Below, piece after piece: positions 26,343 to 35,279 of a DNA stretch of 64,000 bases. Positions within the stretch are counted from its first letter, which is position 1; each line of letters begins with the position of its first letter. The DNA is from DASVTR01 sp033855775. Lineage in GTDB: Bacteria > Acidobacteriota > Blastocatellia > Pyrinomonadales > Pyrinomonadaceae. The position numbers and the translations under genes are program-made. The DNA lies in assembly GCA_033855775.1 (NCBI GenBank), contig JAWVFT010000088.1, positions 1 through 64,000 on the forward strand. The letters are read 5' to 3'. Under the pieces are notes generated by a model. The model was not told the DNA's origin and made no database searches. It was given only the letters and a program-made list of their open reading frames with translations.

Positions 26343-27497
26343 TCAAGCTTTCTTTCGTCTCGTTCCGCGGCGCGCTTTCCTGCGTGTGTGTTTGGTGGTC
26401 GTCGCGGCGGGCTTGGCGGTGGTCGCCTTCGTGGCGGTCGCGGCGGCATCTTTTTTCTTCGCGTCGTCGAGCATCATCATGATGAGCGTTTGCGGAACTT
26501 CGAGGCGCAGTTGAACCTCGTCGCTCTCCGCCGTAATCTGCATGCTGTTGACTAAATCACGAATCATCTTGTCTTCGATGAAGACGTTGTATTGCTGTCT
26601 GGCTCCGAGCAGCATGTCGCCTAAGCTCTGGGCCTGCTCCGCGCTATTGAAGCGCGCGCCGAGCGAGGCTTCGACTCCGCCGACGGTCAAACCGAGGGAG
26701 ACAGACATCTGCCGGATGGCCGCGACGGCCTCGAAGAATTTCGTGACGGTCGCGTCCATTTCCGTGCTGCCGCTTGAGCCTTTGGGCGCGAGGCTGGAGG
26801 TCAAACCGGGCGGCACGTTTCCGGCGAGACTGATGAGAGCGTTGCTGTTGCGCGTGGCGAGCGTGAGCAGTTCGGGGCTGAGCCGTTCGCCGCCGCCCTT
26901 CACCGCGACCGTTGCGCGCACCTGCGCCAAGTCGCCGAGCGCGATGGTGTTGGCGTCGAGCAAAGTCATCGCAGGGATTTCAACATCGGGCTTCGGCGTT
27001 GTGCTGCCCTTCGGCCTTTCGTCAAGCGAGTAGATAGTCTGCCCGCCGGATTGCTCTTCGCGCACGCGCTCCTTCCCGTCGCTGCGCAGAAAGTCAACGA
27101 GCTTCTGCGCTTCAAAATCGCCCTGCGCGATGATGACGAGTCCGAAGTCTTTCTTGTCCGGCCCTTTCGCAATGTTTTCCAGATTGATGAATCGCGCGCC
27201 AATGACGACGCGGCTAATCGAGCGCGGGTCGATGCCCGTCTTCGCCTTAAACTCTTCGCCCGCGGCAAAGATTTTGGCGAGGGGCGCGGGGTTGTTTCCG
27301 AAGAATCGCGGGATGGCTTCGTGCAGGATGCGGCTATGCTCTATGACGAGCACAACGTCCGAGGCCGGAAGCGACTGTAACAAGTCGGTCGTCGTCGCCG
27401 CAGGAGCATGCGCCCGCGTCTGCGCCCTGACGGGAAGCAGACCGAGCACAACGAGAAACATAATCGCCGGAAGCAAGCGGCGGCGTCTGTCATGCAT
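26343..27497 (-). CDS. Secreted protein of unknown function with basic tail
   Basis: About 384 residues from MHDRRRRLLPAIMFLVVLG, a signal peptide ending near ARAQT. The mature part begins DLLQSLPASDVVLVIEHSRI and alternates helices and strands in two similar halves: SISRVVIGARFINLENIAKG with FGLVIIAQGDFEAQKLVDFL, and later SLGLTVGGVEASLGARFNS with QSLGDMLLGARQQYNVF. A DUF3352-like adhesin or chaperone fold is possible, but I do not recognise it with confidence. The last 35 residues are Ala/Thr/Lys-rich and end in RRKARRGTRRKKA, perhaps for DNA or cell-wall contact. It lies between the TonB gene and the small lipoprotein gene on the same strand. Confidence 0.6.
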   Translation of the reverse strand: MHDRRRRLLPAIMFLVVLGLLPVRAQTRAHAPAATTTDLLQSLPASDVVLVIEHSRILHEAIPRFFGNNPAPLAKIFAAGEEFKAKTGIDPRSISRVVIGARFINLENIAKGPDKKDFGLVIIAQGDFEAQKLVDFLRSDGKERVREEQSGGQTIYSLDERPKGSTTPKPDVEIPAMTLLDANTIALGDLAQVRATVAVKGGGERLSPELLTLATRNSNALISLAGNVPPGLTSSLAPKGSSGSTEMDATVTKFFEAVAAIRQMSVSLGLTVGGVEASLGARFNSAEQAQSLGDMLLGARQQYNVFIEDKMIRDLVNSMQITAESDEVQLRLEVPQTLIMMMLDDAKKKDAAATATKATTAKPAATTTKHTRRKARRGTRRKKA

Positions 27498-27614
27498 AAT
27501 CTTGAACCAACCTTTCTGTTGGAAAAGGAACAGAAGCAAAGCTAAGGAACAGAAGCGTTGCTTCTGCCGAGGCGCGACGGCTGCACAACATTTGAAACGT
27601 CATGCGCGCCGAAG

Positions 27615-27860
27615 CTATTTCTTCTTCTCATCCCTCATCGGTGGCTTGATGCCGCCGGGCGGCGTGGAGCCGACGGTCGTTGGCGGCGCGCTGGTGTTCA
27701 TCGGACGGTTCGCGTTCGACATGTTGCCGCCCGACGTGGACGGAGCGGTTGTGTTCGGATTGGTCGCGGGACTGTTGGCGCTTGGGCTTTTGCCCGACGA
27801 GCAACCAGTCCAGCAGGCGGCGACGGCCAGCAAGGCCGTCAGGGCTAAAGTTCTACGCAT
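27615..27860 (-). CDS. Small lipoprotein
   Basis: An 81-residue protein. Residues 1-20 (MRRTLALTALLAVAACWTGC) are a signal peptide with a plausible lipobox; GGAG lies about 9 bases upstream. The mature peptide is Asn/Ser/Thr/Pro-rich (SPATNPNTTAPSTSGGNMSN), with no predicted fold, and ends IKPPMRDEKKK. Such peptides may be spacers in the envelope. Function is unknown. Confidence 0.6.
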   Translation of the reverse strand: MRRTLALTALLAVAACWTGCSSGKSPSANSPATNPNTTAPSTSGGNMSNANRPMNTSAPPTTVGSTPPGGIKPPMRDEKKK

Positions 27861-28040
27861 TCTCTTTTCTCCTTTTCCGGCAGCGGCGTCCGGTTCTGAC
27901 GATGAGAGACGCGCCCGGCATCATCACAGCGTCGGGGCGTCCGGCATCGAGTTTACTCAGGTCGCCCGGCGTTCAGAGATGAAGGCCGGGATAAAACTGG
28001 AAAGCCTTGCTTGATTGTCCGGCTACATGGTACTGGCGCG

Positions 28041-28112
28041 GCAGTTTCCAATCAAGGATTTTATCCGCAAACTCCCGCGCAAAGATTTTATCTTTAAACT
28101 CACCCGCGCCCG
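28041..28112. repeat. 27-bp repeats in the gap 27861-28240
   Basis: The 380-base gap has no recognised gene. GATTTTATCCGCAAACTCCC (28057) recurs as GATTTTATCTTTAAACTCAC (28084), a 27-bp period, with partial units on both sides. The region 28110-28190 is very C-rich (CCCGCG repeated), read as CGCGGG on the minus strand. On the minus strand the units would encode Lys-Asp-Lys-Ile-like peptides, but there is no start site. Confidence 0.6.
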
Positions 28113-28240
28113 CGCTCGCCCTCGCAAGCCAGCGCGCCGCCCGCGCTCCACTTGCCCGCGCTCCCGCGCTCTTTCTAACCATCGCGCGATGACGGCTCAG
28201 GCCGGAAAAGTTTTGGAACTTCCACTTGCGCCCGCAAGCT

Positions 28241-31200
28241 TCAGTTTGACGGCGACGAGGCTTGAGCCTTGCGCCGCTTGCGCCAGCCGACGATGGCCGC
28301 GAAGAGGCTGAGGCCGCCGAGCGTGGCAAAGGCCGTCAATTGCTTTGCCGTCACGGCGTATAAATTTGAAGATGCAACGCCTTCAAGCTCGCCTGTCGCC
28401 CGCGTGGATGAAGTGGCGGGCGCGGCTGGCGGCTTGGGCGCGGACTGCTTGAGCGGCTCGGTCAAGGGCAGGCAATTTTTGTCTGCGGGCGGGCAATCCA
28501 ATCCTTCGCGCTGGCGCAAGTCCTGCACTTGGAAAAGCTGCTTCGTGACGGGCGAGAGATACATCAAACGCATCTCTTCGAGCGTCAGGGGACGCGCCCC
28601 GCGCCGCCCGAAGACAGCCACTTGATTGCCGCTCTCGTCAACCGCGCGGTCGCGGTCGAGTCCCTTCGAGACAGAGAGAGCCGGGCCTTTCGTCCGGAAG
28701 GTGGCGATTAACTCAATCTGCTCCGGCTCGATGCGCGGGCTAAATCCGGCGTAGGTCAATTGCTTCTCCGGCGTCAGCAGTTGCAGCACGCGCAGGCCGT
28801 TGCGCCCGTCGGCGACGTAGGCGAAGAGGCTCGCGTTCGTCATCGCCACTTTGACGCCGCGCGCGTCGTTAATCGCGCCGCCCGCGTTGTAAAACTTCGC
28901 GGGGCCGGGATTGTCCGGCACGGTCACGTCAACGAGAGCCAGCCCGCTCGCGCCCGCCGCGACGTAAGCGTATGTGCGCGCGACGTAGACATCACGCGCG
29001 CCCGCGAGCGGAGTGAAGGCTCGCACAATGCGTCCGCTTTCATCCCGTCGCTCGGCCATGCGAACGCGCAGCGGGTCTGTCACGTCTATCACCTTCAAGC
29101 CTTCATCGTCGGCGACGAAGCCGTAGCGAAACTGGATGGCGACGGCGCGCGGGTTGACTAAATCGGGAGCGCCGATGTGGCCGACGATGCGCGGGCGAAG
29201 CGGCTCGTTTAAATCGACGACGACGAGGCCGTTCCGGTCGGTCGTGATGTAAGCGAAGTTTCCGGCGAGCGTGATGTTGTTGGCTCCTGTGAGCAAGTTG
29301 TTTTCGTTGAAGGCCCCGTTCGGGTAAATCTTCGGGTCGAGGGCGCGCTTGAGATAGTTGTTCAGCGGGTCGCCGTCGAGCAAGGTAGCTGCGCCGACGA
29401 GTATCAAGCCTTCCTCGCGGTCTGCGACGTAGAGATAAGCATAGAGCGGATGAATGGGCTGCTCTTCGTTCAAGAGCGGCGATGTCTGCTTGTCGCGCTC
29501 AGGCGAGTTTTGCCAGCCGTTCCAGAGGCGCGCGGCCTCGGTCGGGCTGACCTGCTGGCCGTCAACTGTGTAGCGCCAGCGCGCAGGGTCAACGGCGAGC
29601 GTCGAGGGCGCGGCGACGGCGGCGGCGTATTTCGTCTTGACCCAAAATCGCTGTCCGAAGCGCGAGACGGGCGCGGTCGTGATGCGCTCGGAGAATCCCT
29701 TGTGGTCTATCTGCGCGACATCGTAAACGCGCAGGCCGCCCGCGCCAGCCGCCACGTAGGCGTACTCGCCGCGCAGTTGAACCTGCAAGACTTCGGGGTT
29801 GCCGACGTGCTCGTAGAAGTTCTTCAGACGACGCCCGCCTTTGACAAAGCCGTCGTAGTTTCGCGGGTAGGCCAGACTATGAAGTGAACTGCCGATGACG
29901 GCCTGCGGCTCCGTGTGCTCCGTGACGGGGACGACTTCGAGGGCGTCTTCGGCGGCGACGTAGATGTAGCGGCCCATGAAGTTGACGAAGTTAGAGCCTT
30001 GCAGCATGGTCTGCGCGAGCCAAGCGTTGTTGTCGTTATTTCTTGAGACGTGGCAATCGGAGCAGTCTTTCGTCTCTTTGGCGCGGACGGTGTGCGGGAC
30101 GTGCGTGTTGAAAGACTGGCCCGCGAAGCCTTCGGCAGAGACGGTCTGTTGTTGATGATAAATCCACTCGCGGTTCTGATTCTGCGAACTGACGAGAATG
30201 GCGCTGGACGAACGAACGGGCGCGATGCGATGGCCCGTCACGGTTCCGTCGCGCCCGAGCATGAACACGTCGTCGCGTATGACTTGAAAATTGTAGGTCG
30301 TGAAGTTGCGCGAATCGTCGCCTTCGTTGTGGCGGTTCGGCATCTTGCGATTGGCCGTCATCGAAAGATGGCAGCCGAAGCAACTCGTCATCCATGACGA
30401 GTGGCAGGAGTAGCACGTCATGTTGCTGTCGCGGTGCGCGAGCTTCGACTCGTCCGGCTTGCCCGCTTTGTCGAGCGGAACGTCGCCCCACGCGAGCTTG
30501 TTTTCGCTTGGGCTCTCCGGGTCTAAGCGGACGGTCTTGGCATAGCGCGACTTCCAGTTGTAGTCGCCGCGTTTGTTGTCGGGGTCAATGGTGTCGCGCG
30601 TCTGCTTGACGCGCCACCAGAGGCCCGGCTCGACCATGGAGTTTTGAATGATGTCGCCCGCTTGCAGGTCAATCTGTTTATCGCTGTACGGGTCTTTCTT
30701 CTTGGCGGCGCGCGTGATGCGCTGGAAGAGATTCGCGCCGCCGCTGACGGTCACGCGCGTCAGGTCGCGGCCCGGAATCACGCGGTCGCGCACCTTGACG
30801 GGCTGCGCCGCAGGGCCGGAGGTGACGAGCGCGGCCCGCTCCGTGACGGTGCCGTGGCAATCAATGCAACCGATTTCGATGGCGGCGCGCGGCTCGTTGT
30901 AGAGATTGCCGTCGCCGTGCGCGTCCTGCTGGAAATGGCAGTCAACGCAGTGCATGCCTTTCTCAAGATGTATGTCCTTGAGGTGGACGGGCGCGCCCGC
31001 GGGCTGCGCGTCGTTCTTGAGATTAACGTTGTCCTCGTCTTTGAAGGCGACCGCGCGGCCAAGCGTCGCGCCGTCAATGGCGGTGACGGGCTGGCCCGCC
31101 GTGTCGAGCAAGGGCTTGCCGTCGCGGTCCAGAAATTCGCCGCGACGATTCTTCTTGAAGACGGCGCGAAAAATCCAGCCGTGGCCGTGAAAGTCAGCAA

Positions 31201-32680
31201 ACTGCGTGCGCGTCAGTTGGTCGTTGAAGCTGCGCGTTCCGGTTCGCTTCAGAAACTCCGGGTCAGACCAGTTGCCTCTCAAGGAAGCGGCTTCGGGGTT
31301 GCGGTCAAGCAAGCGGTCTTCCTCGTCTTGCGAGGGGTCGTGCTGCTGGTCTGGATAGAGCTTGCCCGCGCGAGCGTCGGTTTCGTTGTCCCACCATGTC
31401 ATGCCGAGGTAAGTGGCGACCATGTTGGTTCCGGGGTGCATGTGGCAGACCATGCATTGCGAGGTAGGGATGCGCGAGGTCAGTTGATGACGAATGGGAT
31501 GGCCCGATTCGTTGCGCGACGAGTCGAAGCTTTTGTCCTTCGTCGCCGTGCGCGCGTCCGAGCCGAACCCGGCGTAGAGCTTGCTGGAATGGACGACGCT
31601 CGAATCGTTGGCGTAGATGATGTGGCAGGCCGTGCAGCCGGAGGAACGATAATCGCCCGACTGGTCGTTGGTGCCTAGGAAGTTGAGCGTCGGGTCGAGC
31701 AGGCGCGTCTTCTGCAAGCCCAGATAAACCGGGTCTGTGCGTTGAAGCGTGCCGAGGCCGCGCGCGCTCAAGCCTTTGTCGGGCTTGCCGGGGTCTTCGT
31801 CTCTGTCGGGCAAGCCGACTTCGAGACGACGCTTTCCGCCGCGCTCGAAGACGCGCAGCAGGTTTCCGGGCTGCGAGATTTCCCAACGCGGCAAAGGGTC
31901 TAAGAAGGCGAGCAAGCCGCGTCGCTGCATCGCGTCACGGTCAGGCGCGGGCGTTTGTATCAAGCGTTCGGGCGCGCCCGTTTCATCGCTGTAGCTTTCG
32001 CCGAAGCGCGCGTCCTTGAAGGGAAAGCCGCCGTTGTTATAAAGAGCCGCGCCCCAGAGCATCGCGCCGTGGCGCATCATGCTGTTGGAGACGTTCGCGG
32101 CTTCCGTGCTGTGACACGCGCCGCAGGTCTGGCGCGAGACGCGCAAGTCGCCGGGATTGATGAAGCGCACGAACTCGCGGCTCTCGCGCGCGAGCAGCGT
32201 GTTCGAGCGTTCGGGATTGCCGCTCGAACGCTTGCCGTTTCGTTTCCACTCTGCGGGGAAACGTGGCTGGACGTGAGCCTTCTCTTCATCCTTGCTCTCC
32301 GCAGGATTGCCGCCGTGACAATAGGTGCAGGTCAGCTTTTGTCCATCGCGCCCGTCCTGCAATTCGCCAGTCTCGCCAGCGGGCGTGCGCGGCGGGCGGT
32401 GCATCGGCTCCGTGTTGCCGTGGCACGAGAGACAGCCTTCGACGAGCGGCGTCGGCGTCGCTTGCGGCGCAGGGCTTTGCGCGTTCGTGTTCGCTGGCGT
32501 CGTTGTCGAAGTAGTTGAAGGAGCGGCGGCTGTGTTCGAGTTTGCGGCGGCAGGTTGATTGGCGTTCTCGTTCTGCGCTCTGGAAGACGCGCCGCTGAAC
32601 ACAAGCGTCCCCGTCATCGCCGCGATGGCGACGACGAGAAGGATTAACTTGAGCCGCTCTGTGTTAGCTTGACGGTTCAT
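28241..32680 (-). CDS. Giant decaheme cytochrome c with LVIVD-repeat propeller
   Basis: A 1479-residue secreted or anchored protein; AGGAAG lies 8 bases before ATG 32680. Residues 12-35 are a signal anchor, 36-80 an Ala/Asn/Thr/Pro spacer. Ten CxxCH haem sites follow (CLSCH, CTYCH, CGACH, CTACH, CMVCH, CVDCH, CIDCH, CYSCH, CFGCH, CSDCH) between about residues 82 and 877. Residues 895-1320 hold LVIVD-type repeats such as YAYVAAGAGGLRVYDVAQ, FAYITTDRNGLVVVDL and YGFVADDEGLKVIDVTDP, which should form a beta-propeller. A last hydrophobic segment (AFATLGGLSLFAAIVGW) and a basic end suggest a C-terminal anchor. A haem wire fused to a propeller implies electron transfer to a bound partner or substrate. 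It follows the barrel gene by 78 bases. Confidence 0.88.
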   Translation of the reverse strand: MNRQANTERLKLILLVVAIAAMTGTLVFSGASSRAQNENANQPAAANSNTAAAPSTTSTTTPANTNAQSPAPQATPTPLVEGCLSCHGNTEPMHRPPRTPAGETGELQDGRDGQKLTCTYCHGGNPAESKDEEKAHVQPRFPAEWKRNGKRSSGNPERSNTLLARESREFVRFINPGDLRVSRQTCGACHSTEAANVSNSMMRHGAMLWGAALYNNGGFPFKDARFGESYSDETGAPERLIQTPAPDRDAMQRRGLLAFLDPLPRWEISQPGNLLRVFERGGKRRLEVGLPDRDEDPGKPDKGLSARGLGTLQRTDPVYLGLQKTRLLDPTLNFLGTNDQSGDYRSSGCTACHIIYANDSSVVHSSKLYAGFGSDARTATKDKSFDSSRNESGHPIRHQLTSRIPTSQCMVCHMHPGTNMVATYLGMTWWDNETDARAGKLYPDQQHDPSQDEEDRLLDRNPEAASLRGNWSDPEFLKRTGTRSFNDQLTRTQFADFHGHGWIFRAVFKKNRRGEFLDRDGKPLLDTAGQPVTAIDGATLGRAVAFKDEDNVNLKNDAQPAGAPVHLKDIHLEKGMHCVDCHFQQDAHGDGNLYNEPRAAIEIGCIDCHGTVTERAALVTSGPAAQPVKVRDRVIPGRDLTRVTVSGGANLFQRITRAAKKKDPYSDKQIDLQAGDIIQNSMVEPGLWWRVKQTRDTIDPDNKRGDYNWKSRYAKTVRLDPESPSENKLAWGDVPLDKAGKPDESKLAHRDSNMTCYSCHSSWMTSCFGCHLSMTANRKMPNRHNEGDDSRNFTTYNFQVIRDDVFMLGRDGTVTGHRIAPVRSSSAILVSSQNQNREWIYHQQQTVSAEGFAGQSFNTHVPHTVRAKETKDCSDCHVSRNNDNNAWLAQTMLQGSNFVNFMGRYIYVAAEDALEVVPVTEHTEPQAVIGSSLHSLAYPRNYDGFVKGGRRLKNFYEHVGNPEVLQVQLRGEYAYVAAGAGGLRVYDVAQIDHKGFSERITTAPVSRFGQRFWVKTKYAAAVAAPSTLAVDPARWRYTVDGQQVSPTEAARLWNGWQNSPERDKQTSPLLNEEQPIHPLYAYLYVADREEGLILVGAATLLDGDPLNNYLKRALDPKIYPNGAFNENNLLTGANNITLAGNFAYITTDRNGLVVVDLNEPLRPRIVGHIGAPDLVNPRAVAIQFRYGFVADDEGLKVIDVTDPLRVRMAERRDESGRIVRAFTPLAGARDVYVARTYAYVAAGASGLALVDVTVPDNPGPAKFYNAGGAINDARGVKVAMTNASLFAYVADGRNGLRVLQLLTPEKQLTYAGFSPRIEPEQIELIATFRTKGPALSVSKGLDRDRAVDESGNQVAVFGRRGARPLTLEEMRLMYLSPVTKQLFQVQDLRQREGLDCPPADKNCLPLTEPLKQSAPKPPAAPATSSTRATGELEGVASSNLYAVTAKQLTAFATLGGLSLFAAIVGWRKRRKAQASSPSN

Positions 32681-32758
32681 GCGAACTGCTTCCTGTCAAA
32701 AGCGCTGCTGGTTGTCGTCATCACGTTGTTGCTCTCGGATAAATCATCTGCTCGACTC

Positions 32759-34978
32759 TCAAAAGATAAACTTCACCTGCGCGAACAGAGCGTAGAGCGG
32801 CTTGCGCGGGTTGATGACGGTGTTGTCGGTCGCGCAGAAGTCGCCGAGGTTGGGCGGGCAGTTGCGCGAGGCGTCCGTGTAGATGTCGCGGAAGCCACGG
32901 CCCGTTTGCAAAAGGGACGCGCCGAACGTGAATTGAATGTTGTTGATGAGCAATGGGCGATAGGTGACGCCGAGGCTGTAGTCAAAGCCTATGTCGTGGC
33001 GTATGTGATTTTGAAAGAGCACGTATTCGAGCGGCTCCGTGCGATGAAAGCGCAGGTAGTTGACGTTGAAGACGGCCTTGAGTCGTTGCGTCAGTTCCAC
33101 GTCCACTCCGGCGTTGTAGATGAAGATGCCGGGATTGACGAAGTTGGCTTGGCCTTCGGTCTTGCTGCTGCGAAGCGAGGGCAGCAGGCTGTTGGCTTGC
33201 ACGAGGCCGACGCCGGTTTGCGTCAGCGGGATGCCCTGACGATTCCAGAATGAGAATTGCCCGCCCGCGAAGTTCGGGTCGTCGAAGATGGCGTCAAAGC
33301 CAGAAGCCAAACGGTCGGTCGGATTCTTGTCGCCCTGCGCGAAGAAGAAAGAGGTCTTAAAGCGCAGGTAGTCTTTGTCAACCGAAGCTTCGACCGCCGC
33401 CATGTTGGAGCGAATGCGCGTGTCGCGCCCGGCAATCTGGTTGCGCGTGTCGTAGCCGAGGGCGAAGTAGTAAGAGCTTGTTAAGTTCAGCCGACGTATG
33501 TGGCCGTCCGTGTTGATGCCGAGATAGCCGACGCGAACGGCGTGCGGGCGCACGTCGCCGATGAGCGCGGGGCGCACCAGAAAGCCGTTGCGGTTGAACT
33601 GGCGATTGCTCCGGTCATCGTTAAAGAGCGCGCTGGCTTGAACGGTGAAGCCTTTCGCTTTGAAATCCTGACGAAAGAGATTGAGGACGTAGATATTCTG
33701 GTTGCGCTTGTCGAAGCGATTGAAACCGCTGTTGGTGTCCTTCTCAAGCTGTGAGAAGAAGGCTGCGTTGAACTGGTAACGATTATTGTCGAAGGCTCCG
33801 AAGACGCGCCCGCCGAGATTATTGTCGGAGAAGATGAAGCCGCGAAAGTCTGAGACGAAAGGCTGTATGCCCGCGCGAAACGAGATGAAGTCGTAGTTCT
33901 CGTTCGTGTCCGTGAGCTTCACTTCGCCGAAGGCTTCTTCCAGAGAAAACTGCGTGTCCGTGCGATTCGTGCCGCGTCGAGGGTCAATATCAATCGCGCC
34001 GTTTTCATGCGTGTTGACGTAGTTCGGCAGGCTGAAGGTCGGCGAAATCTTGATGGCCCAATCACGCGGGCGAAAGGAAGAGTCGCCGTGAAAGAGTTCA
34101 AAGGTGAACTGGAAAAGCTGATTGTAGATGAAGGTTTCGGGCTTGCCGAAAAACTCCGCGCTGCCGGGCCGCGCGCTGCTCACGTCGGAAGGCTTGGGCG
34201 TCCGAACTTGCTCGACGATTGAACTGCTGACCGCCGAGAGAATCATAAAAGTCTTGTTGCCGATGATTGGATAGTCGCCCTTGAGCACGCTCTGGTCGTA
34301 AGGATTGAGCCAACGCCCGCGACGGAAAATGATGTCGCGCCCGCGCCCGCCGCTGTCGCCGTAGCGGTCGTATTCTGGAAAGCCTATGCGCCAGCGGTCG
34401 CGCACTTCGCGGCGGTCGGGCAGAGTTTGCTGCGCGCTTTCGACCGTCTTGCTTCCGGCGTAGCCCGTGGGCTGCTCTTCGCGCGCGGCGCCCGTTGGCG
34501 TCGGTGGCGACGGCTGCGATGGTTGCTCGACGGGAATGTTGAGTTGCGTCTGCTTGCCGTCTTCGACGATGACGTTCTCTTGAAAGGCGACGTAGTTCTT
34601 CTCTTTGTAATCGCTCTCGGCGGGAAACTCCGCGAGGTACGGAGCGTCTGGCGTGACGTAGTTTCGTTCGGGCGGCGCGCCCTGCTTTTGCAGGAAGCGC
34701 GCGACGAACGGCGCGGCGACGGTGACGCGGTACGCGCCCGCTGGAAGCGACAAGCTGAAGTGGCCGGACGCATCCGTGCGAGTTCGATGGCTGCGGCGCG
34801 TGACTTGATTAGTGATGACGACGACGACTCCGGCGCTCCCTGTTTTCGTCCGGCTTAAGACGAGGCCACCCACGCGCCCGCGCTGATTCTGCTGCTGCCG
34901 CTGGCCCGCGACGCAAAGGGTCGAGAGCAGCAGGCTGGCGATTAACGCGCTGGCCTGAGCCTTCCGTTTGAATCGCAT
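32759..34978 (-). CDS. Outer-membrane beta-barrel protein with carboxypeptidase-regulatory-like domain
   Basis: About 739 residues from MRFKRKAQASALIASLLLST, a signal peptide; an ATG six codons upstream is the alternative. Residues 35-110 form a CarboxypepD_reg-like domain (GRVGGLVLSRTKTGSAGVVV, TDASGHFSLSLPAGAYRVTV). A Pro/Gln linker follows. From about residue 190 there are many alternating amphipathic strands with aromatic girdles (RYQFNAAFFSQLEKDTNSGF, RFKTSFFFAQGDKNPTDRL), and the protein ends AQVKFIF, the aromatic C-terminal signature recognised by the BAM complex. There is no TonB box or plug, so a porin-like barrel is more likely than a TonB receptor. It is the first gene of the pair with the decaheme protein. 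Confidence 0.78.
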   Translation of the reverse strand: MRFKRKAQASALIASLLLSTLCVAGQRQQQNQRGRVGGLVLSRTKTGSAGVVVVITNQVTRRSHRTRTDASGHFSLSLPAGAYRVTVAAPFVARFLQKQGAPPERNYVTPDAPYLAEFPAESDYKEKNYVAFQENVIVEDGKQTQLNIPVEQPSQPSPPTPTGAAREEQPTGYAGSKTVESAQQTLPDRREVRDRWRIGFPEYDRYGDSGGRGRDIIFRRGRWLNPYDQSVLKGDYPIIGNKTFMILSAVSSSIVEQVRTPKPSDVSSARPGSAEFFGKPETFIYNQLFQFTFELFHGDSSFRPRDWAIKISPTFSLPNYVNTHENGAIDIDPRRGTNRTDTQFSLEEAFGEVKLTDTNENYDFISFRAGIQPFVSDFRGFIFSDNNLGGRVFGAFDNNRYQFNAAFFSQLEKDTNSGFNRFDKRNQNIYVLNLFRQDFKAKGFTVQASALFNDDRSNRQFNRNGFLVRPALIGDVRPHAVRVGYLGINTDGHIRRLNLTSSYYFALGYDTRNQIAGRDTRIRSNMAAVEASVDKDYLRFKTSFFFAQGDKNPTDRLASGFDAIFDDPNFAGGQFSFWNRQGIPLTQTGVGLVQANSLLPSLRSSKTEGQANFVNPGIFIYNAGVDVELTQRLKAVFNVNYLRFHRTEPLEYVLFQNHIRHDIGFDYSLGVTYRPLLINNIQFTFGASLLQTGRGFRDIYTDASRNCPPNLGDFCATDNTVINPRKPLYALFAQVKFIF

Positions 34979-35168
34979 CTTTTGCAGGGCAGACATCGCG
35001 GGCTTAAGGCTCAAGTTAAAGGACTCGGCGGCGGGCCTGCCGATTGATGGCGTGGACGCGCCGTGGCGAATTGTGTTTCAACGAAGCGAGCGTGGCCTTG
35101 CGTTGTAGCACAGGCACGCCATACTGGCAACATAAATCTCGCCCGCGCTGGCGGCTCGTAAAATCAGC

Positions 35169-35223
35169 TTGACGAAGCGGCAATTAGTGATACATTTGGC
35201 GCGTCCCTGCAAGGAGATTGCAG
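35169..35223 (+). promoter_or_regulatory. Promoter of the HbpS-like gene, with SD hairpin in the leader
   Basis: The gap 34979-35279 holds a good sigma-70-like pair: TTGACG (35169-35174), 16 bases, TACATT (35191-35196). In the leader CTGCAA (35207-35212) and TTGCAG (35218-35223) form a hairpin with GGAGA in its loop; the loop lies in an AAGGAG-like sequence (35211-35216) that has no start codon at normal distance. It may regulate translation or be coincidental. Nothing clear was found for the minus-strand barrel gene. Confidence 0.5.
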
Positions 35224-35279
35224 CTTCCGGCTTTCACCCTTGGCGATTCGGTTTCGGCCCGCGTCCGTCAGCTTTACTT

